Assembly (NCBI GenBank): GCA_037576215.1
Contig: JBANDB010000008.1
Location: forward strand, 1,984,001-2,048,000
Origin: Armillaria gallica
Lineage: Eukaryota; Basidiomycota; Agaricomycetes; Agaricales; Physalacriaceae
Direction: 5' to 3'
DNA: 64,000 nucleotides
Shown here: positions 48,466-60,194 of the stretch, one piece after another
Layout: each line of letters begins with the position of its first letter
Position numbering within the stretch: the first letter of the stretch is position 1
The notes under the pieces: model-generated
Databases searched by the model: none
What the model was told of the DNA's origin: nothing
Seen by the model: the letters and a program-made list of their open reading frames with translations, nothing else
Position numbers and translations under genes: made by a program

Positions 48466-48996
48466 TTCGCTTAGGACCATGTAATAATATAATATGTAGT
48501 TCTTGAATACTACGCTGATATATGCACGCCTAAAATCCAACCTGAGCGCGGGTGACAATCGCTTCCTTGAAACAGAATCGTGCTGAGACTAGCAATAGAA
48601 TTTTTGACTAATAGCAAGACTCAGTGATTGGAAGAGAGTATAGTGAGTGTCACGCCGAGAACAGATCAGTGAAAGTAAATTACAATGAGACGCATGGAAG
48701 CATAGGAGACACATCTGCGCGCGATTTTTGCCGTAGATGACTTGGGAATGCGTCCCTTAGGAAGCTCACACTGGCAGCATCTACTTGTGCTCACCTTTCA
48801 TGGAGTGGACAAAGCAATGATAGGGAAATTTGTTGGGTTCATGAACGTATAGCGTATCAAAGAAGGAAGGAGTAGTGGTCGCATACATCTCCTCCCCTCC
48901 ACTATCCCTTCCTCCAGCTGCTGTGTCACGAAGAACACCATTGATTATTATATGTCGTCGCAACCAACAAACTCGTGGTGTACAAACAATGAACTT
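48466..48996. other. Intergenic, convergent 3' ends
   Basis: Between the stops of the DUF4243 gene and the kinase-like gene. AT-rich with polyadenylation-like AATAATATAAT. A 60-codon minus-strand frame at 48781-48963 is not supported. Confidence 0.5.
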
Positions 48997-49938
48997 TCAA
49001 GCTTTATAGTTCGAGTATGTGCATATGTTCCGGAACCAGTAAGTAAAATAATCCTTGATCACGGCGTTCGCAAACCTTCTCCGAATCGACTTCATCGCCT
49101 CCGTATTAGGTAGGTATTCGATGTAAATCCTCTCGAAGTCAACCATCACGGCCCCAACATCGTAGGTATCGATCTCAAAGCGAGCTGGGCAACACACATT
49201 GGAGCAAAAAGGTCCTGGACGAGTCGGGGGTCTGATATTAATGTTCCTTGGCGCCAAATCGTCCTGACATACACCAAGGTCTCTGAATTCCACCATCAAC
49301 CGGAAGAGTAGGGCAAACATCGCTTCGCAATGTCTCTCGCAGAGATAGTCAGCGACGATCTCCTCACCGTCTCCATCCTCAGAGAGGTACTGCAGGTCTT
49401 TACCAGTGACGAGTTCCGAAAGCAAGACATATACCGTCCTTCCATCCTCTTCGGGGATAGCTGTCGCATAAAGGCCAAGGCATCTGGGAACAAAAACATC
49501 CTGAAGAGATTGAAGCATCTCATACGCTTTTACTTCATTTGCGACGGACCGAGCGGCGAGACGGAGAGGATCGATAGAATCGTACTCATCATGAAAGTAT
49601 AAGGAATCATAGAATTTGGCGACGACAGTGGGGGACATTTTCTCGGGGGTAGGAGAGGCTGTCCAAAAGTGAGTTACGTGTTCTCGAATGCCGCCAGTCT
49701 GTCGGATAGGGATGGCGACGAGGGGAGAATTATGCGATTAGCGAGGGACAGAGCGTACACTCCTTCAATTCGTCCTTTGGCGTTCCAGAGAATGTTTATC
49801 GTGCCGACATTGCAAGTCCTTAGGGATGCCCGGGGGTGCTACAGAGTATAGATTGAAACAAGTACCTGGGAAGTACACAGCACTTGGGTCCGAAGCATTA
49901 TCTGGAGGTGCCGCAGTCTGTATGGGGCTCGATGCCAT
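48997..49938 (-). pseudogene. Protein kinase-like gene, reading frame broken
   Basis: The 3' exon (48997-49638) encodes MSPTVVAKFYDSLYFHDEYDSI, SLQDVFVPRCLGLYATAIPEEDGRTVYVLLSELV and a catalytic loop with GVCQDDLAPRNINI, then VGAVMVDFERIYIEY. This matches the kinase-like fold (PKL) proteins common in mushrooms, with QDD in place of HRD. The 5' part appears upstream as MASSPIQTAAPPDNASDPSAVYFPG (49938) and TCNVGTINILWNAKGRIEGVYALSLANRIILPSSPSLSDRLAAFENT, but a TAA and a frame change near 49650-49680 separate it from the 3' part. Two changes within 40 bases suggest a pseudogene, though assembly errors are possible. Confidence 0.5.
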
Positions 49939-50286
49939 GACGATGGAAAGGCTGTCAGTAGTTCATCTTACAAGCTCGCCATAATACTTGGGAGTTGGGA
50001 CTTTAGGAACTTGAAGAGGCCGGATTATCAGAGTTTGTCTGTGCCGATCTCGGCATAGTTCGCTACTTGAATCATGCCGAATATGCCATACTTGTATGCT
50101 CTTCAACTGCCACTGAAGTCTGGGTACAACGTTTCCTTTTACTTAAGAGAAGGATTCTGAGCAAGCAGCATAGACATAAGTTTCACAAGAGTTATCGTGT
50201 AGTACGTGTTTCCAAGTCGTCCTGGCCATATGTTGCTTGACTGACTAGTATTAGGTCTTGTCTAGTACATTGACACGTTCAGCAAC
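49939..50286. other. Intergenic, divergent promoter region
   Basis: About 350 bases between the kinase-like gene (minus) and the F-box gene (plus). No signal beyond promoters. Confidence 0.45.
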
Positions 50287-51948
50287 ATGCTGCCTACCTA
50301 TGCCTTCACAGTTGAGGAGATGCTGGCCAGACATGATTGGGCTCTAACCTTCGCTCACCCACCCGATGTCGATTCACTATTCCATACCAACAACATGCCA
50401 ACACCCGCACAAGTTGTTCATCTAAAGGCATCTCTGGACAGCCTTGAGGCACCTCTTGCTGAAGTACAGAGTTACCTCAATTTGCTTCGTGGTGCTGTTG
50501 CATCGCTGGAGACTCAGATGTCACGTCTGCAGTCACTCAGACATGATTATACAACAGTCCTCTCTCCAATACGTCGCATTCCATCAGAGATCCTGGCGAA
50601 GATCTTATGTTCGTGGGAAAACAGTCGGGCAGCTAAAGGCAGTTCCAAATTCAATGTTTTCGTCATGCGAGAGGGGCCGTGGCATCTTGGACAAGTGTGC
50701 AGCTCGTGGCGGAGCGTTGTTGAGACACTCTGTCCTGAGCTATGGGCCACATTGTTGATTGAAGATCGGGGTGCCCTATCCCCCAGTCTCAAGAACAAAC
50801 ATATTGAAATACTTCGTCGTGTCCTTGAACGCAGTCGTAACCATCCTCTCCATTTTACCTTTGACCGACCCTCAGCTAATTCGGACACAGCACTGCAAGT
50901 GATGGAACAGTGCTTCAACATCATGGTAGCCCATTCGGCGCGGTGGGAAACAGCAGAGATAATAGTTCCCCCTTTATTTATTCCGAGACTCGACCTCATC
51001 CGCGGAAAGATTGATTGGCTCAAGAAAATGGACCTCGTTTGCTCTGACAACTCGGGCCTCGAGTCAAAATCCATCCATGTCTTTGAGATCGCCCCGAGCC
51101 TGCATGTTCTGCATCTACGTGACATGCATCCAGAAGCAAACATCCTATTCCCTACCGTCAATCTCATATCCTTCTCCGACCACCGGCCATGGTCCGGAGA
51201 CAGATTGGACCCCGAATACCTGGGCGTAGTCAAATCGGCTCCAAACCTCCGTTCATTTTCATACATCGACTACGATGCTGTCCGCCCAATATCAACATCA
51301 CACACACTTGAACGCGCTATTAATCCGTCCATAGAAAAGCTCTCTACATGTTCTCAGGACTTCATGCGTGGCGTTATCCTCCCCTCATTAAAGGAAGTCG
51401 CACTCGTAGCCCTGCTTAACACCGTGACTTGGGGATACCCAGTAAATGCGCTTTATGGGCTCAATGAGATGCTTATTCACTCTCAATGCTCACTAACGCG
51501 ACTGTCCCTCGACGATATAGCCCTGGACGAGAACCTTCCTGTCATCCTCCGACTGTCGCCTCAATTGGAGGAGTTTTACATCGACCTACGTCAGGAGTGG
51601 ATGGACGAGTATGACCCTGTCATGCGAAACCTTGTAACTCAAATGAAGGAGACAATCATGGTGGAAGGATCACCTCAGCACTGTCTAGTTCCATCTCTAC
51701 AACGGTTCACTATCAGACTACTTCACGTTTGCTCTGTTGTGCTCTCTTTCCTCGACTTGGACTTCGTTGAGATGATTGAATCACGAGTGCACGGTCCGCA
51801 TGTTGCGCCGCGGCTCACAAAGCTTTACCTATTGGTACTGGGACACATGTGGACCTCATGTCTCGATGAGGACGATGTGCTTGCTTTGAAAAGGTTGAGG
51901 GACAAAGACCTTGATGTTTTTGTCATCCTGCGTGGTGCAAACCCTTGA
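50287..51948 (+). CDS. F-box protein with leucine-rich C-terminal region
   Basis: Intronless, 553 residues. A coiled-coil-like helix (VVHLKASLDSLEAPLAEVQSYLNLLRGAVASLETQMSRLQSLRHDY) precedes the F-box: SPIRRIPSEILAKILCSWENS...GPWHLGQVCSSWRSVVETLCPELWATL. The remainder has irregular leucine-rich repeats. Such proteins are highly expanded in Agaricomycetes and are thought to supply substrate specificity to SCF ubiquitin ligases. The substrate is unknown. An in-frame ATG at 50395 (NNMPTPAQ) could also be the start. The open frame is clean, unlike the remnant at 33440. Confidence 0.85.
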   Translation: MLPTYAFTVEEMLARHDWALTFAHPPDVDSLFHTNNMPTPAQVVHLKASLDSLEAPLAEVQSYLNLLRGAVASLETQMSRLQSLRHDYTTVLSPIRRIPSEILAKILCSWENSRAAKGSSKFNVFVMREGPWHLGQVCSSWRSVVETLCPELWATLLIEDRGALSPSLKNKHIEILRRVLERSRNHPLHFTFDRPSANSDTALQVMEQCFNIMVAHSARWETAEIIVPPLFIPRLDLIRGKIDWLKKMDLVCSDNSGLESKSIHVFEIAPSLHVLHLRDMHPEANILFPTVNLISFSDHRPWSGDRLDPEYLGVVKSAPNLRSFSYIDYDAVRPISTSHTLERAINPSIEKLSTCSQDFMRGVILPSLKEVALVALLNTVTWGYPVNALYGLNEMLIHSQCSLTRLSLDDIALDENLPVILRLSPQLEEFYIDLRQEWMDEYDPVMRNLVTQMKETIMVEGSPQHCLVPSLQRFTIRLLHVCSVVLSFLDLDFVEMIESRVHGPHVAPRLTKLYLLVLGHMWTSCLDEDDVLALKRLRDKDLDVFVILRGANP

Positions 51949-52609
51949 GTGTGACGAGACGACAGTTAAAATTACGCAGGCCGACGTGGTTTTCATCCCA
52001 ATTTATAGAAATCTTGCTCCTTCACATTTACAAGGGCACAATATCCTCTAGAGCTTCCGATGTACGGGGACCGGTCATAGGTCTAATGTCAGCTCGACTT
52101 CGTGTCGGCACGAGGTAGCGGAATTCGGTCCGACGACCATCGCCTTTTTTTTTTTCAGACTAAGTGCTCGTCATTCTTGGTAGTTAAAAGCTGTCATCCT
52201 TATTTCCTAGCCTGGTAAACCGGCTTTTGCGCGGGGGGGAGGCTACCCTCAAAAGCAACTCCGAAAAGTCGTCCGCTCATCCCATGCAGGGGCATGTAAG
52301 GGCCGAAAAGATGGCGGTAACGCTTTGAGTCCCAGATAAGGTTCTTTGTCTTTCACTTTTGTCGTTTCCGGTTTCGGGATGAAATATTAAGCTACCTGTA
52401 AGACTTAATATGATGAGTGACAACATGTTGGCTGTTGTAGGTACTCGCAATCGCTGTACAGACAGAAATGAGGGGAAGTGTATATTATTGGGAATTCCGC
52501 AAACCAACTGATATTAGCGATGATTTCCTCGAGGCTCAACGGTAACAATACTGGGAATTGACAACGGTCTGAATCCATATATTCATGACACAGACAAACG
52601 CCTATACAT
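51949..52609. other. Intergenic, no gene supported
   Basis: About 660 bases with a T11 run (52147-52157) and G-rich patches near 52236. Open frames of up to 90 codons are unconvincing. No transposon ends found. Confidence 0.45.
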
Positions 52610-55212
52610 CTACAACGCTCTCTTTCTCTTCCCCGCGCTGTGAGCGCCTTCCACGGATTCCTGCTTGACGGAAGCATGATAGCTGCTGCCAGCGGCTTTC
52701 TCCTTCGTCTTCCCGTTCTTCCTTCGTACCTTGGAAGGTGGTTCTTCGTTATCTTCCAAGTCTTCTGCTTGTTCTAAATCATCGAAAAGATAGGTTGGGC
52801 CATCGTCTTGATCACCATCGTCGCTGGTATCTCTATAGGCGAGTGCTCATCGTGATCGCTTGATGTTAATTGCTTCGTGCGGACAGTGGTTGGGTCTTGC
52901 CAGTGTATGCGACCTTCATAGCAGCTTCAAAGGCGAGAAACAGGTCACTGGCAGACTGCTCTGTAGAATAGACATTATTAAAATGTTCTTGCAGAGGAAA
53001 GTCCGGAAGATTTTCCACTTCGTTGTAACGGTAAGTCAGGACGGAGCGAATACGAAGGAACCGTCGCACGACATCGAGGTCAGGAAGCTCTTTCTCCGTA
53101 GTATCCAGAAACTCTGCATCCACAAAGAAATGGTGCCGTTCGTGACTACCTTCAAGACGGTGTGGAAACAAGTCATTGAACAATTCGCGTTGCTGGTCGT
53201 GCTGGTCGTGCTGAGCCCTGGGATATATTGCTGGAACCGATGAGAACAACGCATGAAACCCAATCCAGAAGAGGGATTCGATGTCATGCAGATAATTGTG
53301 TAAAAATGGGGGTCTAGCACGTCGTACGGTGTGGTCATCCAACCCGGGTAATAGCGGCTGTCGGGGAAGAAAAATGTAGACTGTGACCTGAGCTTCAACA
53401 GCCATGTAAATGGGGGTTCCCTATCGCAGTTTACAAATAAATCGAGAGAATACGGCCACAAAAGTTCACGCACTGTTTTCGGGTCATTCAGCGGATCATG
53501 AGATAAAAACTTCTTCGCGTATACCCACTCCGTTACAGAGAATAATATTGCCCGCAGAGATGTCACGATGAACGTGATGTCTCATGTAGAGGTGATAAAG
53601 ACCTACAGGGTGGCGTTAACAACGCTGTAAGAGACCATCCGACTCCGTTACCTTTCAATGCATCGCTGAGCGCCTTAAACAAGACGCAGGGCTGCCGAAT
53701 GTCACTGAGGGGCTCTCCAACATCTGCAAACACGACTCGAACATGCTTCCTGCCGTTGTACAGACGCCGCGGCTTGCGTTTATGATCTGCATCGGGATTG
53801 GCAAGGCTGACCCCTGTGGGCGCAGAGATAGTGGATCCAGGCATAGTTCGGGACACATTGGCTGTCTCAGGCGTATAAAGAACAAGATCTCCAACGATCT
53901 CCAAAGGCTTGCGCACGAACACCGGCATGTCGTCGTCGCAATTTTGAGACGTCTGCACCACCTCACACTCCAGAATCTCCATGAAATACTTTTTTCGGTA
54001 CTCTCGGCCGATCTCTGGATGATTCTCCTCGATACTTCGAAATATCTCTTGTTGAATTTCGAGTTCCGTTTTCGCGTCAGAGGGTACCCAGACATCTTTG
54101 AGTGCACATGTCGGGTGCTTCTTGTCATTGATCTGGCAAACCGTCCACACTCGGGTTGCACGAGACAGAAGACCACTAGCTCGGAAAGAACTGAGGCATT
54201 TCACAGTTCGGTACGTCTTGCCGCCTATGTGATAGTCATACTGAATGATGTGTTCGGAGTGTTTTTCAGGGAGGGGATAGGCGACACGGGTGACAGACAT
54301 ATCGTAGCTAAGCTCTTCTGCCGTCGCGAAGGATAGGGAAAGCACATAACGAATCAAATGGGTGTAGTTCTAGGAATTTCATTAGCCACCGGTCTATGAA
54401 GAGGCATTGGCAGTAACCTTAATGAAGTCGAAGGACTAAGATACAAGGACAATCGCTTGCGAGAAGAACCAGAATCGAGCCGTCTTATTCTCGATTGTCG
54501 TTCCGAACATGATTCGACGAGTAGGATCAGCGTATATCGCCTGAGAGGCGTTCCCAATCAATTTTGCGAAGTTCTATCTGACAGGTTAGGCGGAACACAC
54601 AGGTTATTACAGTAGGGAACCGTACGTCATTCCGGTCCCATTTCTTGTATTCTACTAGGGCTGGTCGATCGCAGGCCAGTTTGTGCTCCCATTCGGTTAG
54701 AAGGAGCTAAATAGACACGAGTGAAGCAAACTCACGCTGTTCTTGATCAGGTCTGGGAGCCCGATGGGTGTAGTAGACGTCGCAATTTTGACATAATTGG
54801 GACGTCTGGATTTAAGCAATCTGTAGTGGCCATCGGACTTAAAGCCACCGTTTCGTCCTTCTGAAAGCGTCGGTTCGTTAGGTTTGCACTCCATGACCGT
54901 TGTAGGTTCTGGACCGTCATGAAACACCTTTCGCGCCGCCTTGACGATTTTCGCAGCGATAGTCGCCATGTACTTGAAAGTTTCGTCTTCCAGAGACCCA
55001 TTGTTTTGGGGATCATTAGGAAAGTTCGCCCATCGTAGTCCCTCTTCGCCGTCAAATTTCTTCAGTACCTTGTCATCCTCGAGAGCCTTGGTGATTTCCG
55101 GCAGATGGTTGCTGTAGATTGAAGAAGGAAGAATATAGCTCTCGTAGTACTCGAGAGAGACTTGTGGAACGTCTTTGATATCTTTAACCGCGTCGGCTCT
55201 ATGCTCGGCCAT
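52610..55212 (-). pseudogene. FunK1-type fungal protein kinase, probably inactivated
   Basis: The chain starts about MAEHRADAVKDIKDVPQVSLEYYESYILP (55212; true start possibly upstream at THRTENLSHASGT). It passes LVEYKKWDRND, NFAKLIGNASQAIYADPTRRIMFGTTIENKTARFWFFSQAIVLVS, NYTHLIRYVLSLSFATAEELSYDMSVTRV, LFKALSDALK, the catalytic loop HVHRDISAGNII (53552-53560 is HRD) and GTPIYMAVEAQ, and ends with a Lys/Arg-rich tail KVRRKNGKTKEKAAG..GKRKRAL. This order is that of FunK1 kinases, expanded in multicellular fungi. Two lesions: TAG replaces a sense codon at 54436-54438 (VLVS*SFDFIK), and after NIIL the sequence loses the DLE-type metal-binding motif and shifts frame into YAKKFLSHDPLNDPKT. Likely a dead kinase. 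Confidence 0.7.
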
Positions 55213-56069
55213 CGTGCCACTCGCATGCGATAGATTTTCGGTTCGGTGATATTTTTTAGGCGTTCCTGCACACTCTCCAGATGCTTGTTGGTGATTCAGC
55301 GTGCTGTGTCCGTTGGTTGTCTGGTATCCGCAGTATCAGTGTTTTCCGCGGGTGAAGACTTCGAAGTTCGAGTTTGCACCGACACGTGACCGAGACTATT
55401 AATTTATTCAGAAAACTTGCATCCTCAGACCCCGCCTACGGTTGCCTGATTTGCCGAAGTCAGGCTACACGGTTGCCAGCCTTGCCAACGGATTTCAAAT
55501 GTTCTTGATCTTGACTCTGCGGCAGTGTTGTACTCGAGTCACTTTCATCTCTATTATCTACTATTCTTGGTGGTTTCCTTTATATCTTCATTGTCCTGAG
55601 TTAGTCACCTACTCGATAGTCCCGCACTGGCTAAAAAGGAAGATTCCTGGTCAAATACGACAGCAGTTCTTCAGTGTTCTATACAGTCACCTTGGTATGT
55701 AGCGATGAGAATCAGTACTTAACAGTTCGCAGTCACAAATTCAGTCGCGTACAATTTAGAACTAATGAATTGCATCACAATTTGGTTGTAATCAAACAAA
55801 CCCTGTGCACCAAGCCTGTCAACCCTCGCACTTGTATGAGGGTCAAGCTAGTGAAGTACTCAGTAACAAAGCAGTAGCTGAGATTCCGGGCTACTCAAAA
55901 TTGCCCAAGTTTTCCAGGAGAAACAAATTTCTCCGAGTCGCCTGTGAGCTACTGTTACATTCTATGATTCTACTGTACACAAACCAGAATAAAACCTCTG
56001 TAGAGAACATGGCTGACGTCGACTACAACAGTTCCTCCCATTTCCCCTTGAATGCACTTGCATGTATGC
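55213..56069. other. Intergenic, no gene supported
   Basis: About 860 bases between the FunK1 gene start and the DUF6533 gene stop. It may include an upstream FunK1 exon to about 55310. Plus-strand open frames (55442-55702, 55805-56152) have no recognisable features. Confidence 0.45.
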
Positions 56070-57672
56070 CTAAGGTAAAGGAGAGTTCAGTGTGTACAAC
56101 CTGTCCGATTCTGGCAGATCGGCTTCGTCAGAGGGTCCTCGCCATTGGATAGAAGATACCAGCGAATGGTCTCGAATGGGGAGGTAGTATACATGTTGAA
56201 GATTCAGGATAAGCCTGGACACAACCAAAATGGTGATTGAAATGGAGACTCCTTGAGGAATTTGCAGCCAAGGAACCTATAAAACGGTGTTCAAATTTAA
56301 AATATGCGGAAAAAGAGCTTGATCCTACGTGAAATACTCCGTTATTGTACACGCCGCGCCTCGTAAGGTAGAACGCTGTTGCGGCGTTAGCACTGAAGGC
56401 ACACTCGATGCTGAGAAGACACGTTAAAAGCCATCACGTTGTGATAGGGATATGTCCTACACGATGAAATAATATATGCTGTCCCGAAAAAGAACGTCCA
56501 AAACTGACTCTCCGGATAGCAATCCCCTTTCTCGAATGTGTTTGAAGGCGACCGAAAGCGCCAAACCGAAGAGGACGGTTTCAAGAGCCATAGGAAAGAG
56601 GTAAAAAGTCCAATAGTAGTGCGGGACGCCCGTCCTGATACAAGCGTGTACTTGAGACAGCTGTAGGGCTACAATTATACTGAATATCCATTTGTATGAG
56701 TACAAATGAAATGCGGACAAACCAGTGATCGTCCTAAATGAGAAGCTGAGCACAGTCACCATTGAAATGAGTTCCCCGATGAGAAGGGCGCATACAAGAG
56801 CGAGAATTTTCTTCGACGCTTCATGCATCGCAACCACTCTAAGACTCATCACTGCTCCCCCGACACATATAAGGAATGCATTAAAGTACCCCTGGAAACG
56901 AAAGAAAACATTGCCTGTAATACCGTCATGATTGGTAGAATTGACATAGGATGCCTCCGCTCACATCTAGATAGAAAGCTGACGCTAATGAGTGCATTAA
57001 AACAACATCCGAGGACTCACGTCTGTATGGCATGAGTCAACAATGTTTAAGTACAAGGAGAAGCTAAACACTCACTAGGTCCGACTGAGAACTCTTGATG
57101 AACACTGTAAATCGTTTGTTCAGTGAAAGATCGAACGGATGAAACACATAGGCACTGACAGATGCCTTCAGCACTATTACTAGTAAGTAGGCGACAAAGC
57201 ATTCAACAAAGGTAACACGCACATCAACACCAGTTCCCCCAAGTAACGATTCTGGATGCCGTCAGGACTAAAGGATACCCGAGAAGATTCATGCTGACCA
57301 GGATGAACAAAATCTTCGAAGCCGACCACTGTTTGCTCTGATGATTGTTGTAAGCCTCAAAAGTCATGATTTTTTGCGAATGGGACTGTGTACCCATATG
57401 TATTCCACCTGTCTCATTCATCAGAGTATGCAAAGAAGAGTATGGGGGCGACGTACCTCCTGGCCAAAAGTAATAGCTGAGAAAGGGTGATCAGCGATGC
57501 GCATGCAACCAAATTCCTAGCAAAGTACCATGGTCATACAAAACGATAGTGGTAGCCACCACTAAAGAGCGCGGTCAGCCTTTTTTGGTCCTGAATACGA
57601 CGCGGGGGGGCGAGACTTACACTGGCACATCCGAACCACGCCCAGACCTCTGACTATCTCCTCGTCGGCCAT
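56070..57672 (-). CDS. DUF6533 multi-pass membrane protein
   Basis: About ten exons. The first (57621-57672) starts MADEEIVRGLGVVRMCQ. Spliced text continues LVATTIVLYDHAITFGQEVEYIW, SKQWSASKILFILNRYLGELVLI, a Cys-rich loop (GICQCLCV), GYFNAFLICVGGAVMSLRVVAMHEASKKILALVCALL, ACIRTGVPHYYWTFYLFPMALETVLFGLALSVAFKH, RESVLDVLFRDSIYYFIV-type helix and VSISITILVVSRLILNLQ, ending PLP at 56070. The YDHxxTFxxEVxYIW start and ILxxSRLxLNLR-like end are hallmarks of DUF6533 proteins, about seven TM helices and very numerous in mushrooms, function unknown. Exon joins are exact except around 56920-57060, where one small exon is not certain. Confidence 0.8.
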
Positions 57673-58901
57673 GACGGTAGGGGTAATGCATCAAAAAGAA
57701 CCCTACAGCTTTTTCTTCCCAAACCGTGTCTCGGATAGATGTCATCGTATCTCCTATGGTTGCCTCCTTTAGCCTAGTGTAAGTCAACAGGAGAAATGAT
57801 CGGTACGCCAAAATCCAAGATCAACGACCTCTGTGAACACAAGATCAACATTAATAAAACGTTTGAATATGTGAGAAAGCGGCTACAAGATGATCTGAAC
57901 GTCCTTCACGGTATGTCCTCCTCCCTGCGAGACAGGGTAGAGGATGACCCCTTTGAAAACGCGATCATTCGGACGCAGCAGTTGGCACAGCTAGGAGCGT
58001 TTCGACCAAATAGTATGCGTGTAGATCTATTGGAAAAGACGCGTAAAGGATGAACGTTCCCAGACGTTCCCCTAGCAGCTATTGGGTTCCTGGCTATGGC
58101 AGTGCCTTGACATTGACGGAAGGGGGGCTCCAAGGGTGAACATTGAGACGTTGAGGACAGGTACGAAGAATGTTCTGTTTCTATAACGGAATACTAAGGA
58201 CTGGCACATCAATTTACCTTGAGCTCAAGGGTGACAAGCATACGACTATATCTCTTGCACTTGAAACAGAAAGTTCGAAGCAGCATTTATTCATTCTACG
58301 TTTTTAAAAAACAGAATCTGTAGGACGCATGGGTATGAATAACGTTGGCGAAAAAGACTGGCTCGTACCATGGAGACGACGCTGATGAATGTGGTAATGA
58401 AAAAACATTGCCAGTGGCTAGTACCTTGCTGTTGTCTGGCCCCCGGTTGTTAGCTACAGGCTCAGGATCGTCCACGACGGCCAAGCCAGCTGGCCATCGA
58501 GTATTAACAGTGCAAATATCAAAGCCTGTACCAAGCCGGTTGGGAAAGAACGAGGCGAGGCCAGCAAATAGTCAGAAAGAAGGCTAAAACATTGCATTTG
58601 TTTGCTTGGTTGGGCTTGATGAATTTGTCGCTGCGTGCGCTGTCGGGGCCTGTTGAACCCAGTGGCTGCTGAGCAACTCAATTACATCCACCTAAAATCG
58701 ATGTCGCCGAGCACACTGACGGCGTCGTTGCGTCGTCGTGTAAGGCGATGGCCTGCTACCGCTCGTCGAGGGTCCGTGCGCGACCCATATTTCCCACGTC
58801 TGCGTCTGACATAATATCCCACCGCCCACGTTCTCCTCCGTCTGTGCACTCCTCGTTGCTCCGAAAGCTTCAGCACTACACTCCCTGATATTTTATTCAC
58901 G
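57673..58901. other. Intergenic with forkhead gene promoter
   Basis: About 1.2 kb before the first forkhead gene. An 85-codon plus frame at 57796-58053 (MIGTPKSKINDLCEHKININKTFEYVRKRL...) may be a gene fragment but has no recognised family. The last 310 bases contain the promoter block shared with the second forkhead gene. Confidence 0.5.
58599..58668 (+). promoter_or_regulatory. Promoter block A upstream of forkhead gene 1
   Basis: TGTTTGC at 58599-58605 fits the forkhead consensus TGTTKRY and runs into TTTGCTTGGTTGGG (58601-58614). About 36 bases on is the 18-mer at 58651-58668 (TGTTGAACCCAGTGGCTG). The same elements in the same order lie at 60378-60447 before the second forkhead gene. The block ends about 230 bases upstream of the ATG. 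Confidence 0.55.
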
Positions 58902-60194
58902 ATGGACATGGAATCGCAGCAACAGCTCATGCAGCAGCCCATGATGGGTGACCAACAGCAGGAAGGCGCCATGGATGAGGCCTACTATACAAGCACTGAC
59001 GATTCGACGTTGACGGGCGGGCTGCCCATTAACCTGGATTCGCTTCGAGACGGCCCACCTGGAACGAAGCCATTCTACCCGTATTCGACACTCATTCGGT
59101 GAGTGCAGTGTCTGGTTAGCATACAGCCTGCTCAGTCTTCACTCTGTTGCCTGCAGCTACGCCATCAAAGGTTCACCCAATCAAAAGCTCCTGCTTGAAG
59201 ATATTTACTATGCTATTGAGTCTAGGGTATGTGGCATATAATTTTATCTGCGGTGGCAAAGTCCAACAGCATTTTCAGTTCCCCTATTTTCGAACGGCAC
59301 CGGCTGGCTGGAAGGTGAGTTTGTCGTGAGTTACTGCATTTGTTACGTGTAGAGCAATTATATGCGGTCGTATATTTGATGTGCGAGACGCGTCGCGCTG
59401 TTGATGCTTGACTGGTCCTATTTGTTGTTCTCGACAGGCGTGCGATACACACTGCTGACACACCTTTTTTTTGGCCTTGCAGAATTCCGTCCGCCACAAT
59501 CTATCCTTGAATCCATGTTTTGAGAAGCTTCCCCGCCCGCTAACTGACCGAGGCAAAGGCTCCTACTGGGTGGTGAATGACAGCGTCGACCCTCGGACAG
59601 GTGTACATCGGGTCCGCAAGAAAAAGACCAAGGGCTCAAAGGCAGGGAGCGGAAACAAGTCAGATGGTGGCGACGGCGACTACCAGCCACCTTCAGGCTT
59701 TGAGGATCCGAATGCGTACGGTACTCCTCCTATGCCAGGGCCTGACAACGACGGCAGTCCCAACAGGGCACCACCAGCACCTTTTCCCCCCTACCCCACC
59801 CCGTAGGCATCATTTACTTGGTCTATGCTTCGGATGCTGACCTCCAAACCTTCATAGTTTCGACCCCAATTTTCCTATGATGGCTGGCATGCGTTTTCCC
59901 ATGCCCATGCCGATCTCGCCAGACGAAGGTCTTGAGATGGATGAGCATGGTAACATCAATTGGCATCACGCTTGGTTGAAGGAGATTGGTCACCTGCAGC
60001 AGGTTACGCAGGAGCAGGAGAAAGCAGGAGCTGACCAGGAATGGTTCCGGATGATGCTCTTCAAGGTTCGATCTGCGCTGATGCCTCCCATGCCTTTGGG
60101 GCCCGATGGAACGCTGCAGATGCCTCCGCATATGATCCCAGCTCATACCACGGAGGATCAAGGTCAGATACAGGTAACACAACAGGTGCAGTAG
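58902..60194 (+). CDS. Forkhead transcription factor, tandem copy 1
   Basis: Five exons (58902-59098, 59157-59226, 59279-59314, 59483-59802, 59858-60194), 319 residues, intact. A Gln-rich start ([21 protein letters not shown]) precedes [91 protein letters not shown], a complete winged-helix with recognition helix [10 protein letters not shown]. No FHA domain. The C-terminal half has basic KKKTKGSK and a conserved block FDPNF...[45 protein letters not shown]. It should bind DNA and regulate transcription; targets unknown. It is the tandem paralogue of the gene at 60717. Confidence 0.93.

Noticed and set aside
57796..58053. 85-codon ORF as a gene
   Set aside because: Readable protein-like text but no family, no promoter context and no splice signals; left as a possible fragment.
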